DNA of 64,000 nucleotides from Bacillota bacterium (GTDB taxonomy: Bacteria > Bacillota > Clostridia > Lachnospirales > Lachnospiraceae): contig JAEZNB010000053.1 in the NCBI GenBank assembly GCA_023441965.1, positions 10,863 through 74,862 on the forward strand, in the 5' to 3' direction. The position numbers were made by a program, and so were the translations under genes. Below are positions 25,085-34,197 of this stretch, in pieces. Position 1 is the first letter of the stretch; each line of letters begins with the position of its first letter. The notes below the pieces were generated by a model. The model worked only from the letters and a program-made list of their open reading frames with translations. It was not told the origin of the DNA and ran no database searches.

Positions 25085-25649
25085 GAACAGAAAACCGGTG
25101 GTTGTATACCGGTCTAAAACAGGATTTACAAAGAATTATGCTCAGTGGATTGCCGAAGAATTGAAGTGCGATCTGCTGGAGGGTGAGAAGACTTCGGTAA
25201 AGGATCTGATGAAGTATGATACCATTATCTACGGAGCCGGACTCTATGCCTGCGGCATCAGCGGAATCAAGCTGATCACAAATCATTATGAGGCCTTGAA
25301 GGATAAGGAGCTGCTTGTCTTTGCCGTGGGAGCCTCTCCGGTCCGTCCCGAGACAACGGAGTTTCTAAGAGTTTCAAATTTCACAGGCGAACAGCTGGAA
25401 AGGATTCATTTCTATTATCTGAGAGGGGGCTTTGATTATTTTAGACTTAGCCGCCTATACCGCTTCCTGATGACCCTGAAAAAGCTTCAGCTGAAGCTGA
25501 GAAAGAACCCTGACTCTGATACTAAGGGTATGCTGGCCAGCTATGAGCATCCACTGGATTTTACTAAGAAGAATAACGTAGAGCCGATCATCCGGGATGT
25601 ATTGGCGGGCCAGAGCCCTTCGGAAGGAATGGAGGATGTATTCGCATGA
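25077..25649 (+). CDS. Flavodoxin-domain protein
   Basis: 190 residues. The N-terminal phosphate loop is VVVYRSKTGFTKNYAQWIAE, followed by DTIIYGAGLYACGISG and the third flavin region VFAVGASPVRPETTE. These match the Flavodoxin_5 / menaquinone-dependent protoporphyrinogen-oxidase-like group, which binds FMN and handles electrons. Located between marR and an FMN-binding protein with coding overlaps on both sides, it belongs to a MarR-controlled redox operon. Confidence 0.88.
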   Translation: MSKNRKPVVVYRSKTGFTKNYAQWIAEELKCDLLEGEKTSVKDLMKYDTIIYGAGLYACGISGIKLITNHYEALKDKELLVFAVGASPVRPETTEFLRVSNFTGEQLERIHFYYLRGGFDYFRLSRLYRFLMTLKKLQLKLRKNPDSDTKGMLASYEHPLDFTKKNNVEPIIRDVLAGQSPSEGMEDVFA

Positions 25650-26035
25650 GAATAAAAAAAGGTTATCTGATTGCTGCCTTTGTCATCCTTGTCCTGATTG
25701 TTGTGGGAAGCATTGGCTTTACGGCAATCGCAAAAAAGCTGGAGAGCTTCGGTCATATCGATTTCTCCACCCTTGATCTAAGCACCATAGAGGACGGTAC
25801 CTATAACGGAAGTGCAGATGGTGGCATCGTGAAGGTTAGTGTAGAGGTAACCGTGAAGGACCATGTGCTTCGCTCTATAAGTCTTGTAAGCCACGATAAC
25901 GGCAAGGGGAAGCCGGCGGAGGTTATCGTCCAAAGGATCGTGGAACAGAACAGCCTGGAGGTGGATGCCATAAGCGGTGCAACCCATTCCAGTAATATTA
26001 TCAAGGCTGCCGTCCTGGATGCTCTGACAAAATAG
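25646..26035 (+). CDS. Membrane-anchored FMN-binding protein
   Basis: 129 residues. One N-terminal membrane helix (GYLIAAFVILVLIVVGSIGF) is followed by an FMN-binding domain with DGTYNGSADGGIVKVSVEVT and the flavinylation motif region VDAISGATHSSN, where the SGAT(H)SS threonine is the site of covalent FMN in RnfG/NqrC-type domains. It overlaps the flavodoxin gene by 4 bases, suggesting an extracytoplasmic flavin electron carrier coupled to it. Confidence 0.9.
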   Translation: MRIKKGYLIAAFVILVLIVVGSIGFTAIAKKLESFGHIDFSTLDLSTIEDGTYNGSADGGIVKVSVEVTVKDHVLRSISLVSHDNGKGKPAEVIVQRIVEQNSLEVDAISGATHSSNIIKAAVLDALTK

Positions 26036-26102
26036 CCTATACCTGGCCATATGATCTAGGATCATTCGGCGCATAATATCCATTATCATTACATAAGACA
26101 TA

Positions 26103-26138
26103 AAAACACAGGGCATTTATACCGACACCCTGTGTTTT
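26103..26138. terminator. Bidirectional terminator
   Basis: AAAACACAGGG (26103-26113) pairs with CCCTGTGTTTT (26128-26138) around a 14-base loop. T tracts follow on both strands. It separates the MarR operon from the convergent holin-like gene. Confidence 0.88.
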
Positions 26139-26148
26139 ACTTTTCCGG

Positions 26149-26457
26149 TTACTTCTTAATCTTATTTAAGGAGGAGGCAGTCATTGCCTGCCCTGCTCCC
26201 TCCGTTTCCCTGGGAAACAGATTGCGGATCAGCTGGTGGGTACCGGTCGATGCCAGCCCACTGGCAAGACCGCCCAACAGTACCTCCGGTGTAAATATCC
26301 AGTTGTTCAGCCAAAGGTTTATGACAACACCGGCGACACCCAGAATAAGTGGTATGTATTTGTTCGGAATAACCGTGATACTGTGCTTTATGATATAGCC
26401 TAAGCATAAGCATATCGCCAGAACCAATACTACTATATAACGCGATAGGATTTCCAT
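26149..26457 (-). CDS. Holin-like small membrane protein
   Basis: 102 residues with three hydrophobic segments (YIVVLVLAICLCLGYII, YIPLILGVAGVVINLWL, and the glycine-rich VLLGGLASGLASTGTHQL). The layout and the GLASGLASTGTHQ stretch resemble phage holin family proteins of the Phage_holin_5_2 type common in Clostridia. AAGGAGG lies before the ATG at 26457. No endolysin or other phage gene is nearby, so it is an orphan or domesticated holin. Family assignment is moderate. Confidence 0.7.
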   Translation of the reverse strand: MEILSRYIVVLVLAICLCLGYIIKHSITVIPNKYIPLILGVAGVVINLWLNNWIFTPEVLLGGLASGLASTGTHQLIRNLFPRETEGAGQAMTASSLNKIKK

Positions 26458-26950
26458 AGGGTAACCTCCTTCCTGCGGGAATAGCGGATTCCTATCCTAC
26501 GTTCTTTCTATCTCTCTATGTAAAATGTAATATATCTTCACCCTTCCGTGTATCTACTTCCGCAGTCGGCACCACAGATTGTCTATGCAGTATGGTAACT
26601 TGTTCTTATATAGATAGATATGTTGCCCAGGTGTTCCTGATGCCTATTTTCAACAAGCTGCCGCATTTACTTCTGAAAACACAAGTTGCCTATTCAGACT
26701 CTGTCTTCATCAAAAAGTTAGGCGAAAAATCCACCATGAAACCGGTAAAAGCATCTACACCTATGACCCGCGCGGAAAAGTTGCGGCGGCATATGAAACC
26801 CTGACTAATCAGCCCTTTCCAATCGCGCTCCTTTAACCCCTGCTTTCCTCCAGAGGTCATCCAGAGGTCACATCAGCAATTACTCTTGCAATTTTCCATC
26901 AGTAGAAATATAATAACCCTAACATAAATTATATAAAAGTAGGTGGGTAT
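26458..26950. other. Left flank of the accessory island
   Basis: No intact gene is seen. An open stretch without a start codon (26618-26836) is listed separately. GTAGGTGGG at 26939-26947 is the ribosome binding site of the next gene. No tRNA, integrase or clear attachment repeat was found. Confidence 0.45.
26618..26836 (+). pseudogene. Possible gene remnant of unknown family
   Basis: A 72-codon open frame has no ATG, GTG or TTG with a ribosome binding site and is bounded by a TAG at 26615. The residues VRRKIHHETGKSIYTYDPRG and KVAAAYETLTNQPF look protein-like (charged, no low complexity), which suggests the 3' end of a decayed gene at the edge of the island. I do not recognise it. Confidence 0.25.
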
Positions 26951-27880
26951 ATGGACTACATCACAATGAGCGAAGCAGCAGAAAAATGGGGCGTTTCCAG
27001 GCGGTCGCTCAATTATCATTTGATAGGCGGACATATTTTAGGTGCAGAGAAGAAGGGAAACACATGGCTGATTCCCAAAGACGCTGCCAAACCGAAGGAC
27101 CAAAGGCGCAGAGAAGGTCTCGCACAGATAGAAGCGGAAGCACCCTTTCATCCGCTGACCGAAAACAAAGATGTGTTTGTGGAGATGTTCAAGCATTTTC
27201 CTTACCCAGTGCAAATATGTGATCCGGAGGGCGCAATGTTATTTGCGAACGACGCGTTTTTTAAGCACATAAAATTATCCAACCCGCCGGAAGATTTGAG
27301 AATATTTAATACGCGCTACGAGCCAAATCTCGAAAATTGGGGCATCAAGGATTTTGTCGAGCGAGCCTATCGGGGCGAGGTCGCTTACATCTACGATGTC
27401 AAGATGCCGATCCGAGAGGCCGTCTCAAAGTATGGCGGCAATACAGAATTCCCTCCAGAGAGCTTATATGTCGATATGGCCTCCTTTCCCATCTATGACA
27501 AAAATAATCAAATTGCCTATGTCGTGGGTATTTTCATCCCCTCCCGATACTATCAGGGTAGGGAAGAAGTGATAAAAGGCATGGAATACTTAGATGACCA
27601 TTGGAAGGATAAGTTTGATGCCGATGCGCTTTCATTTATCGTCCATATGAGTAAGTCGCATTATACCCGCCTGTTCAACCAGCACACCGGCATGACCCCC
27701 CACCAGTATTATCAGACTGTTAAGCTCCAAAAACTCAAGGAAATGTTATCTGACAGTAATCTATCGATCATTCAAGTTTTTGATGAATGCGGCGTGGATT
27801 ACAATGGTAAGCTGGCGAAAAAGCTCAAACAGGAGTTAGGAATGACCCCGTCTGAATATCGGGCGGCAACAAAATCATAA
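26951..27880 (+). CDS. PAS-containing AraC-type regulator with N-terminal DNA-binding motif
   Basis: 309 residues. Residues 1-50 (MSEAAEKWGVSRRSLNYHLI, then KKGNTWLIPKDAAKP) form a helix-turn-helix of the excisionase/MerR-like class often found in Clostridia. Residues about 75-200 fit a PAS sensor (FPYPVQICDPEGAMLFANDA). Residues about 210-309 are an AraC double helix-turn-helix (SFIVHMSKSHYTRLFNQHTG, ending ELGMTPSEYRA). Two DNA-binding parts around a sensor are unusual. It is the first gene of the island and reads toward the GLUG/peptide locus, so it may control it. Confidence 0.85.
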   Translation: MDYITMSEAAEKWGVSRRSLNYHLIGGHILGAEKKGNTWLIPKDAAKPKDQRRREGLAQIEAEAPFHPLTENKDVFVEMFKHFPYPVQICDPEGAMLFANDAFFKHIKLSNPPEDLRIFNTRYEPNLENWGIKDFVERAYRGEVAYIYDVKMPIREAVSKYGGNTEFPPESLYVDMASFPIYDKNNQIAYVVGIFIPSRYYQGREEVIKGMEYLDDHWKDKFDADALSFIVHMSKSHYTRLFNQHTGMTPHQYYQTVKLQKLKEMLSDSNLSIIQVFDECGVDYNGKLAKKLKQELGMTPSEYRAATKS

Positions 27881-27895
27881 TGGTAAATACAAGGA

Positions 27896-27932
27896 AAATC
27901 CCTTCGAGCAAAATGCTTCGGAGGGATTTTTT
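27896..27932 (+). terminator. Terminator after the regulator gene
   Basis: AAAATCCCTTCGAGCA and TGCTTCGGAGGGATTTTTT form a hairpin with a T tract, 16 bases after the stop codon. The regulator is therefore a separate transcript from the GLUG gene. Confidence 0.82.
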
Positions 27933-28082
27933 GTATGCAGAATAGCAAAAAAGTCAGTAGATACGATCACGAACGCTCTAACCTATTCTTCTCAAAAACA
28001 GTAAAATTATATCAGCCGATTTGTAGGCTCATTTCTTAATTACAGCTATCCCAATCGTGATGACCTTGAGGAGGAAGATTAT

Positions 28083-31000
28083 ATGATCATGAACACAAAT
28101 ACGCGCAAACCGTTCGAGCGGCTTTTGGCAATAGCATTATCCTTTGCCATGCTGTTCAGCCTTTTGCCGATGACTGCTTTTGCAGAAAGTGGCACATCCG
28201 CTATGGGTGTGAGCGGCGAAATCATCGCCTTTGAGCCGCTGACTGAGGCGGTGGCAAAGCAAGCTGTACGTTTGGGTACATCTTTAAATAAGCTAAATCT
28301 GCCGGAGTCTTTGATGGCTACGGTTCGTGTTGCCACGGCTACGGACGCGGCTGTGCCGGAGCCAACAGAACCGGCTGCTGAACCTGACACAAGCGAACCA
28401 CCGAAAATCGAGGCACCTCAGATCACGGAAAAGACAATCACGGTTCCTGTGGCTTGGGTGTCCGAGCCGGAGTTTGACGGCAAAAAGGTCGGAGCTTACA
28501 TCTTCACCGCAAACGTTGAAGGCTTCACAGTCAGTGCCGCACTGCCGACCATCAGCGTAACGGTAGGCAAGAGTATTGGCACAGTGACAGCATTTGTGGA
28601 ATTATCAGATGAAATTCGCTGGCAGAATACAGTTCAGCCATTGTTCCCCGAAACGGTGAGTGGCGCAGTGTACGGCAAGCCCACAGAAATTCCTGTGACT
28701 TGGCAGGCCGACCATACTTATAACGCAGCAAGCCCCGCACGGGGTTTATATGTGTTTGATGCTGTTTTGGGTGAGGGCTTCACCCTTGCGGAGGACGTGG
28801 AAGTCCCTCGTATCACGGTGTACATGCCCGAAGCCGGCTTCAGCTTATTCCGCATGGGCGGCAGCGGTACGTCTGAAGGTCCGCTGGAAATCACCACGGC
28901 TGCGCAGCTTGCGGAAATCGCCGTGCTGGTCAACGCAGGACGATTGGAAACCTTTTTGCTCAATGACACTAACGCTACGGTATCCCTGAAGCTGATGAAC
29001 GACCTCGACCTTTCCGCATATGGTCAAAGCTACAACGGCGGCAAGGGCTGGGTGCCGATTGGTTTTTACAATGGAATGTCCGCTATCCCCTTTAAAGGCA
29101 GCTTTGACGGCGGCGGACATACGATTTCGGGTCTGTACATCAACGACAGCACCCGTGATTTCGCCGGATTATTCGGCATAACCAAATCGGCTACGCTAGA
29201 AAATCTAAACCTGGCGGCGGTCAGTATCTGCGCAAGAAATTGCGTTGGCAGCATTGTCGGAATGGCCTACGGCACAGGAAGTATCACAAATTGCCGAGTC
29301 AGCGGCTCGGTGGATGGCAACAGTAATCTTGGCGGACTCATTGGCACAACCTCTACGATGGAAGCTACCGATTATTCCATGAGCCATTGCTCATTTGAGG
29401 GAACAGTCAGCGGATTGGGAAGCGGCTCTTACATAGGCGGTCTTATTGGTGACGTGAAAAATTGTGCAGTATCGGATTCATATGCCGCAGCCGCAGTCAG
29501 CGGTAACTTATATGTCGGCGGACTGGTCGGCTACTTTAATTGTTTACCGGCAATAGGGGTACTGCAATACTGCTATGCTATAGGCAGTGTCGAAGGCGCA
29601 AAATATGTCGGGGGATTGGCCGGCGTTGCTCAATATGGAGATGTCCAAAACTGCGCCGCGCTGAATTCCGCCGTAGAAGCAAGCGTCTCCGATGGCGGGC
29701 GCGTGGCGGGACGGCTTGGCAACGCCACCCTCTCCGGCAATGCCGCTTTTTCAGGCATGACGGTGAAAGTGAACGGCAGTACGAAACCTGCTCAAGATGA
29801 TGCGTCAGATGTTGACGGCGCAGACATGGCCGCCGCAGATATCATAGCGGATGGCAGCATCGCTACTCGCTTTACGGATACGGACGGATGGACTATTGAA
29901 AATGGTAAGCTGCCCGGCTTCGGTTCGGCGGTGGATATGCCGGAGTATATCACGGACGGAAGTGACCCCAACTTCCCCGGTGCGGGTACTGTTGAGAAGC
30001 CCTACCTTATTGGCACAGCGGAGAAGCTCGCCAAGCTGGCGGAGCTGGTGAATGCGGGCACTTCCCCTTATGCAGAGGCGGGCGTATATTACAAGCTTGC
30101 GAACGATATCGACCTTTCTTCCTACGGCAGCGGTTGGAACAGCGGCAAGGGCTGGGTACCCATCGGGTATGACAGCGATTATCCATTCAAGGGTAACTTT
30201 GACGGCGCGTGTAACATCATTTCCGGACTGTATATTGAGACAAATGATCCATATCGGCCCAATGTCGGGCTGTTCGGCGTAATTGGCGATAGCAGTGCCG
30301 TGGTGGAAAATCTCGGTATTATTGGAGCAAGCGTCAGCGCACTTAACTATATTGGCGGCGTGGCGGGGCTTGTTAAAGGCGGTACAGTGCAAAATTGCTA
30401 CACAACCGGTAGCGTCAGCGGTGAGCTCAGAGTCGGCGGCGTGGTGGGGTATGTCGATGGCGGCATGGTGCAAAACTGCTACACAACCGGTAGCGTCAGC
30501 GGTGGGCAATATATAGGCGGCGTGGCGGGGTATGTCGAAGACGGTACAGTGCAATACTGCTACACAACCGGTAGCGTCAGCGGTTGGATCTTGGTCGGCG
30601 GCGTGGTGGGGTATGTCGCAGACAGTGCGGTGAGTTCCGCAGGCGCTACAGTGCAACTCTGCTTCGCACTGAACCCAATGGTCAGTGCGGCGAATCTTGT
30701 TGGGCGTGTAGCTGGGTCCAATGCTGATGGAACTCTCACCAACAACTACGCATTCTCCGGGATGACAGGTGGGGGTAATAGCAAGACCCTAACCGGATTA
30801 GACGGCATGGATATATCCGCCGAGGGCTTACAGGCATTAGGCGGCTTTACCACTGCGCCGTGGACATATCAACACGGCTCCCTGCCCGGCCTGTTCGGTA
30901 AGACCGTGGAAATGCCGGCGCATATTACCGCCAAACTGACGCATTTCTTCATGGGCGGTACGGGCGAGCAATCCGCCCCCTACCAAATCGCCACCCCCGC

Positions 31001-34000
31001 TCAGCTTGCAAAACTGGCGGAGCTGGTGAATGCGGGGAATGTTGATTACAACAGCAAATATTATAAGCTCATCTCTGATATTGACCTCTCCGGCTACGGC
31101 GTCTCCAACACCGCTTTCAATGGCGGCAAGGGCTGGATTCCGATTGGGAATGACACCGGCGCCACGTTCAAAGGCAGCTTTGACGGGAACTATAACACGA
31201 TCAGCGGACTGTACATCAATAACAGTCTTTACTATACCGGCTTGTTTGGCTTGGCGGACGGCCCCATTTTTAATCTGGGACTGACATCGGTAAACATTAC
31301 CTCCACCGGCACGGGCGGCACAGGTGGAATTGCAGGAATTACCCAGGCAAGCGGCGCCGTGTCGGGCTGCTTTGTGGCAGGAGAAGTAAGCGGTGTCGCT
31401 AATGTCGGCGGGGTGGTTGGCAATGCTGGATGCAGTATTACAAACTGTTATGCCGTAGGCAGTGTAAAAGGAACAGTCACTTACATCGGCGGTATCGCAG
31501 GTGACTGTGCGGCACTTAGCAACTGCTACGCCGCCAATGCAGTCATCGGCAGCAGTCTGGTGGGCGGCATCGCCGGTAGGACGGTAGGAGACATAAAGAA
31601 CTGCGCCGCGCTGAACCCAAGCGTAGCGCCAGACAATGCATATGTCCGCCGGGTTGCAGGCAGCAATACCGGGGCGGGAAGAACCCTGAACAATTATGCC
31701 TTTTCCGGTATGAAGGGCGGTGGCAATGATAAGGCGTTGAACAATCTTGACGGTGCGGATTTTAGCATTGCCCAAGCCAACACCGCCGCGTTCTGGACAA
31801 CAGCTGCTAATTGGGATGGCGGAGCCTGGAGCGGCACTGTCTGGACTTTCGCAGACGGCAAGCTGCCCGTCCTGACGGGCTTTGCTTCCGGCGTCCAATC
31901 CGGTGATGGCGGTCTTTACCTCACCGAGCGGGATATAGCGAACGCAACAGTTGATGCGGGCGGGCTTTACCTTTATACCGGCAGCGCAATTGAGCCAAAC
32001 TTAAGTGTCACCTTTGACGGTGCGACGCTTACGAAGGGTACAGATTATACCGTTGCTGTCATCAGTTCGGACAACGCAGAAGGCACCACCAGCGCAGGCA
32101 CCAGCGCAGGAGAAGTTACCATAAAGCTCACAGGTATCGGCAACTTCAAGGGTGAAAAAACCGGCGTGACCTACACGATTAAGAGCAGTGAAATTGATAA
32201 AGATAAGTCCACGGTCACAGCCGATCCCATTTCTGTGTATATCGACGGCATTGACAAATCGACTGTTACCATAACGCTGAAAAAAGCAAATGAGGAATCT
32301 TTGGGAAGCGGTATGTTAGTAACGTTAAGCCAAGGGCCCGGAAGATCAGTCATAACACCGGTGAACGGCGGCGTTACAGACAGCACCGGAAAAGCAATAT
32401 TTACTGTGACTAATACGACAGCCGAAGCTGTAACCTACACCGCAACAGCGGATGGTATAACGCTGTCCCAAACCGCAACAGTACAGTTTACCCAGGAAGA
32501 ATGCAATTTTAGCGGCGATGGTTCGCAGACTGCCCCCTACCAAATAGGCGCCGCCGTTCAGCTTGCCAAGCTGGCGGAGCAGGTGAATGCGGGGAATGCC
32601 AACTTCAACGGCAAATATTATATTCTGATGGACGACATTGACCTCTCAGGCTACGGCGAATCATACACCAATCTCAATGGCGATAAGGGCTGGGCGCCGA
32701 TTGGGAATTATGACCGACAGTTTACGGGCGTGTTCGATGGAAACGGGCATACAGTGTCCGGGCTTTATGCAAATGTTACAACTATGTATTCAGATAACAG
32801 AAAGCATGCGGGGCTGTTTGGGTATTTAGGTACAGGCGGCACAGTCAAAAATCTTGGAGTGAGCGGCAATGTTAATGCAACCGGGAGTAGCGGTACAGTA
32901 AATCTGGCAGGCGGAATCGCAGGATACAGCGAAGGCGGTATAATCAGCAACTGTTACAGTACCTGTAATGTCACGACCACCGGGAGCGGTTATAATATAT
33001 CCGGCGGGATTGTCGGGTACAATTACAACAGCGGGACAGTCATAAATTGTTACGCTGCGGGCAATATTTCTGCCACTACAAACAATGCGTGGGCAGGCGG
33101 ACTGGCCGGGGTTATCAACAGCGCTGCCGTTACATATTCCTATTGGAATACTGACGCAATAGTACAGGGTGTTACCCAAGGCACATTGGGGACGGGTTGC
33201 GAAGGTAAGACATCAGAGTCAATGAAAACTCAAGCATTTACGGATGCCTTAAATGACTGCCCAGGGTTCCCTTCTGATTGGATAAAATGGGCTTATTCAT
33301 CATCCGTCAACGGTGGTCTTCCGTATATCGTAAGGAAGGAATCGGAACCCGATACAGTGATTAGCATCGCAGCAATCGGTGGAGTGACTGCCCCGGCAAG
33401 AGGTGGGACCCCTGTTGCATCAATTACAGAAACAGCGCAATATACGGGAACTGTAACCTGGTTACCAAATAATAATCCCTTTGCGGCAAGCACAACCTAC
33501 ACCGCAACGATTACCTTGACACCGAAAACAGGATTTAAACTGACCGGCGTGGCAGCTAATTTCTTCACGGTAGCAGGCGCAACCTCGGTAAGCAATGATA
33601 TCAACTTAGGTGTGATTACAGCAGTATTCCCGAAGACGGAGGCAGAAAGCCCTGCGCCGGGAGAATGTCTGCTCACCTACCGGGGTGCGCAAAAGAGATA
33701 TAACGCAGACACCGATACCTATGACATTCGTTTCATTGCTACCATTGATACGCTGAATGCAAAAGAAGTTGGATTTGTTTTCTCAAAATCTGTATCAACA
33801 CCAACTAAGGAAAATGCAACTGTAAAAGCAACAACTACGGTATATAGGTCTATAACAGCAGAAGGGGTAACGGTAACCGCTGTAAACCTGGGCGGAGTAT
33901 ATATTGTTGCTTACACCATTACCGATATTCCGATTAGTGATATTGATGTTCCGCTCTATGTGAGAGCTTTTTCCACTGTGGGGACGGAAACAAAATATAC

Positions 34001-34037
34001 AACGGCAGTAGAAGTAACTGTAAACAATTTACCATAA
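28083..34037 (+). CDS. Giant secreted GLUG-repeat protein
   Basis: 1984 residues. The start at 28083 has GAGGAGG 7 bases upstream; a signal peptide ends at LLPMTAFA (about residue 34). Two Ig-like segments (about 100-255) precede four modules starting near residues 259, 632, 957 and 1477. Each opens with an APYQIxTxAQLAKLAELVNAG-like strand, then NDIDLSxYG, GKGWVPIG and FDGxxxTISGLYI, followed by GLUG repeats (VGGVVGYVxGGxVQNCYTTG type). A Big_1-like region lies at about 1370-1470 (STVTADPISVYIDGIDKS). The C-terminal 110 residues form another beta domain. No LPXTG, SLH or sortase was seen. Such proteins are usually adhesins or surface-associated. It ends 17 bases before the peptide gene, so it probably shares its message. 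Confidence 0.9.
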   Translation: MIMNTNTRKPFERLLAIALSFAMLFSLLPMTAFAESGTSAMGVSGEIIAFEPLTEAVAKQAVRLGTSLNKLNLPESLMATVRVATATDAAVPEPTEPAAEPDTSEPPKIEAPQITEKTITVPVAWVSEPEFDGKKVGAYIFTANVEGFTVSAALPTISVTVGKSIGTVTAFVELSDEIRWQNTVQPLFPETVSGAVYGKPTEIPVTWQADHTYNAASPARGLYVFDAVLGEGFTLAEDVEVPRITVYMPEAGFSLFRMGGSGTSEGPLEITTAAQLAEIAVLVNAGRLETFLLNDTNATVSLKLMNDLDLSAYGQSYNGGKGWVPIGFYNGMSAIPFKGSFDGGGHTISGLYINDSTRDFAGLFGITKSATLENLNLAAVSICARNCVGSIVGMAYGTGSITNCRVSGSVDGNSNLGGLIGTTSTMEATDYSMSHCSFEGTVSGLGSGSYIGGLIGDVKNCAVSDSYAAAAVSGNLYVGGLVGYFNCLPAIGVLQYCYAIGSVEGAKYVGGLAGVAQYGDVQNCAALNSAVEASVSDGGRVAGRLGNATLSGNAAFSGMTVKVNGSTKPAQDDASDVDGADMAAADIIADGSIATRFTDTDGWTIENGKLPGFGSAVDMPEYITDGSDPNFPGAGTVEKPYLIGTAEKLAKLAELVNAGTSPYAEAGVYYKLANDIDLSSYGSGWNSGKGWVPIGYDSDYPFKGNFDGACNIISGLYIETNDPYRPNVGLFGVIGDSSAVVENLGIIGASVSALNYIGGVAGLVKGGTVQNCYTTGSVSGELRVGGVVGYVDGGMVQNCYTTGSVSGGQYIGGVAGYVEDGTVQYCYTTGSVSGWILVGGVVGYVADSAVSSAGATVQLCFALNPMVSAANLVGRVAGSNADGTLTNNYAFSGMTGGGNSKTLTGLDGMDISAEGLQALGGFTTAPWTYQHGSLPGLFGKTVEMPAHITAKLTHFFMGGTGEQSAPYQIATPAQLAKLAELVNAGNVDYNSKYYKLISDIDLSGYGVSNTAFNGGKGWIPIGNDTGATFKGSFDGNYNTISGLYINNSLYYTGLFGLADGPIFNLGLTSVNITSTGTGGTGGIAGITQASGAVSGCFVAGEVSGVANVGGVVGNAGCSITNCYAVGSVKGTVTYIGGIAGDCAALSNCYAANAVIGSSLVGGIAGRTVGDIKNCAALNPSVAPDNAYVRRVAGSNTGAGRTLNNYAFSGMKGGGNDKALNNLDGADFSIAQANTAAFWTTAANWDGGAWSGTVWTFADGKLPVLTGFASGVQSGDGGLYLTERDIANATVDAGGLYLYTGSAIEPNLSVTFDGATLTKGTDYTVAVISSDNAEGTTSAGTSAGEVTIKLTGIGNFKGEKTGVTYTIKSSEIDKDKSTVTADPISVYIDGIDKSTVTITLKKANEESLGSGMLVTLSQGPGRSVITPVNGGVTDSTGKAIFTVTNTTAEAVTYTATADGITLSQTATVQFTQEECNFSGDGSQTAPYQIGAAVQLAKLAEQVNAGNANFNGKYYILMDDIDLSGYGESYTNLNGDKGWAPIGNYDRQFTGVFDGNGHTVSGLYANVTTMYSDNRKHAGLFGYLGTGGTVKNLGVSGNVNATGSSGTVNLAGGIAGYSEGGIISNCYSTCNVTTTGSGYNISGGIVGYNYNSGTVINCYAAGNISATTNNAWAGGLAGVINSAAVTYSYWNTDAIVQGVTQGTLGTGCEGKTSESMKTQAFTDALNDCPGFPSDWIKWAYSSSVNGGLPYIVRKESEPDTVISIAAIGGVTAPARGGTPVASITETAQYTGTVTWLPNNNPFAASTTYTATITLTPKTGFKLTGVAANFFTVAGATSVSNDINLGVITAVFPKTEAESPAPGECLLTYRGAQKRYNADTDTYDIRFIATIDTLNAKEVGFVFSKSVSTPTKENATVKATTTVYRSITAEGVTVTAVNLGGVYIVAYTITDIPISDIDVPLYVRAFSTVGTETKYTTAVEVTVNNLP
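30387..30629 (+). repeat. 81-bp tandem repeat encoding GLUG units
   Basis: Three direct copies with a period of 81 bases begin at 30387, 30468 and 30549, each starting GTGCAAxACTGCTACACAAC-like and encoding 27 residues (VQNCYTTGSVSG plus VGGVVGYV). High nucleotide identity between copies indicates recent expansion, so repeat number may vary between strains. Confidence 0.85.
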
Positions 34038-34054
34038 TGAAGGGAGATAATAAA

Positions 34055-34183
34055 ATGAAAAAGCCATATGAAAAACCGGTGATGGAAATCACCGTATTCG
34101 AACCGGAGGATATCATGTCAAGCGGTTTGATCGATGGCGGCGACGGCACCGGTGATGAAGGCGGCTGGGGCGGAATCGGATAA
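34055..34183 (+). CDS. Candidate RiPP precursor peptide with lasso-type leader
   Basis: 42 residues, too short for routine calling. AAGGGAG lies 8 bases before the ATG. The leader MKKPYEKPVMEITVFEPEDI contains the Y-x-x-P pattern followed by an aliphatic position, the site that PqqD-like recognition proteins bind in lasso precursors. After MSS comes a Gly/Asp-rich core, GLIDGGDGTGDEGGWGGIG. Gly at the putative core start with Asp at core positions 4 and 7 would be compatible with a ring, but no cyclase is encoded here. It lies between the giant GLUG gene and a hairpin, upstream of five maturation-type genes, including a PqqD-like protein. A RiPP role is inferred; the product type is open. Confidence 0.72.
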   Translation: MKKPYEKPVMEITVFEPEDIMSSGLIDGGDGTGDEGGWGGIG

Positions 34184-34197
34184 AAAGTGTTCGTAAA

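Noticed and set aside
27934..28039. 34-codon frame between the regulator and the GLUG gene
   Set aside because: Starts at the T tract of a terminator and lacks a ribosome binding site.
30387..30629. Evenly spaced repeats that could look like a CRISPR array
   Set aside because: The 81-bp units are in frame, encode GLUG repeats and have no unique spacers.
29805..31898. Long minus-strand open frames (283 and 353 codons) opposite the GLUG gene
   Set aside because: They mirror the repeat structure and codon bias of the plus-strand gene, have no ribosome binding site and repeat His/Asp/Ala-rich strings.
34055..34183. Calling the peptide a true lasso peptide
   Set aside because: No asparagine-synthetase-like cyclase or transglutaminase-like B2 protease lies in the window, and the residue before the core is Ser-Ser rather than the usual Thr at position -2.
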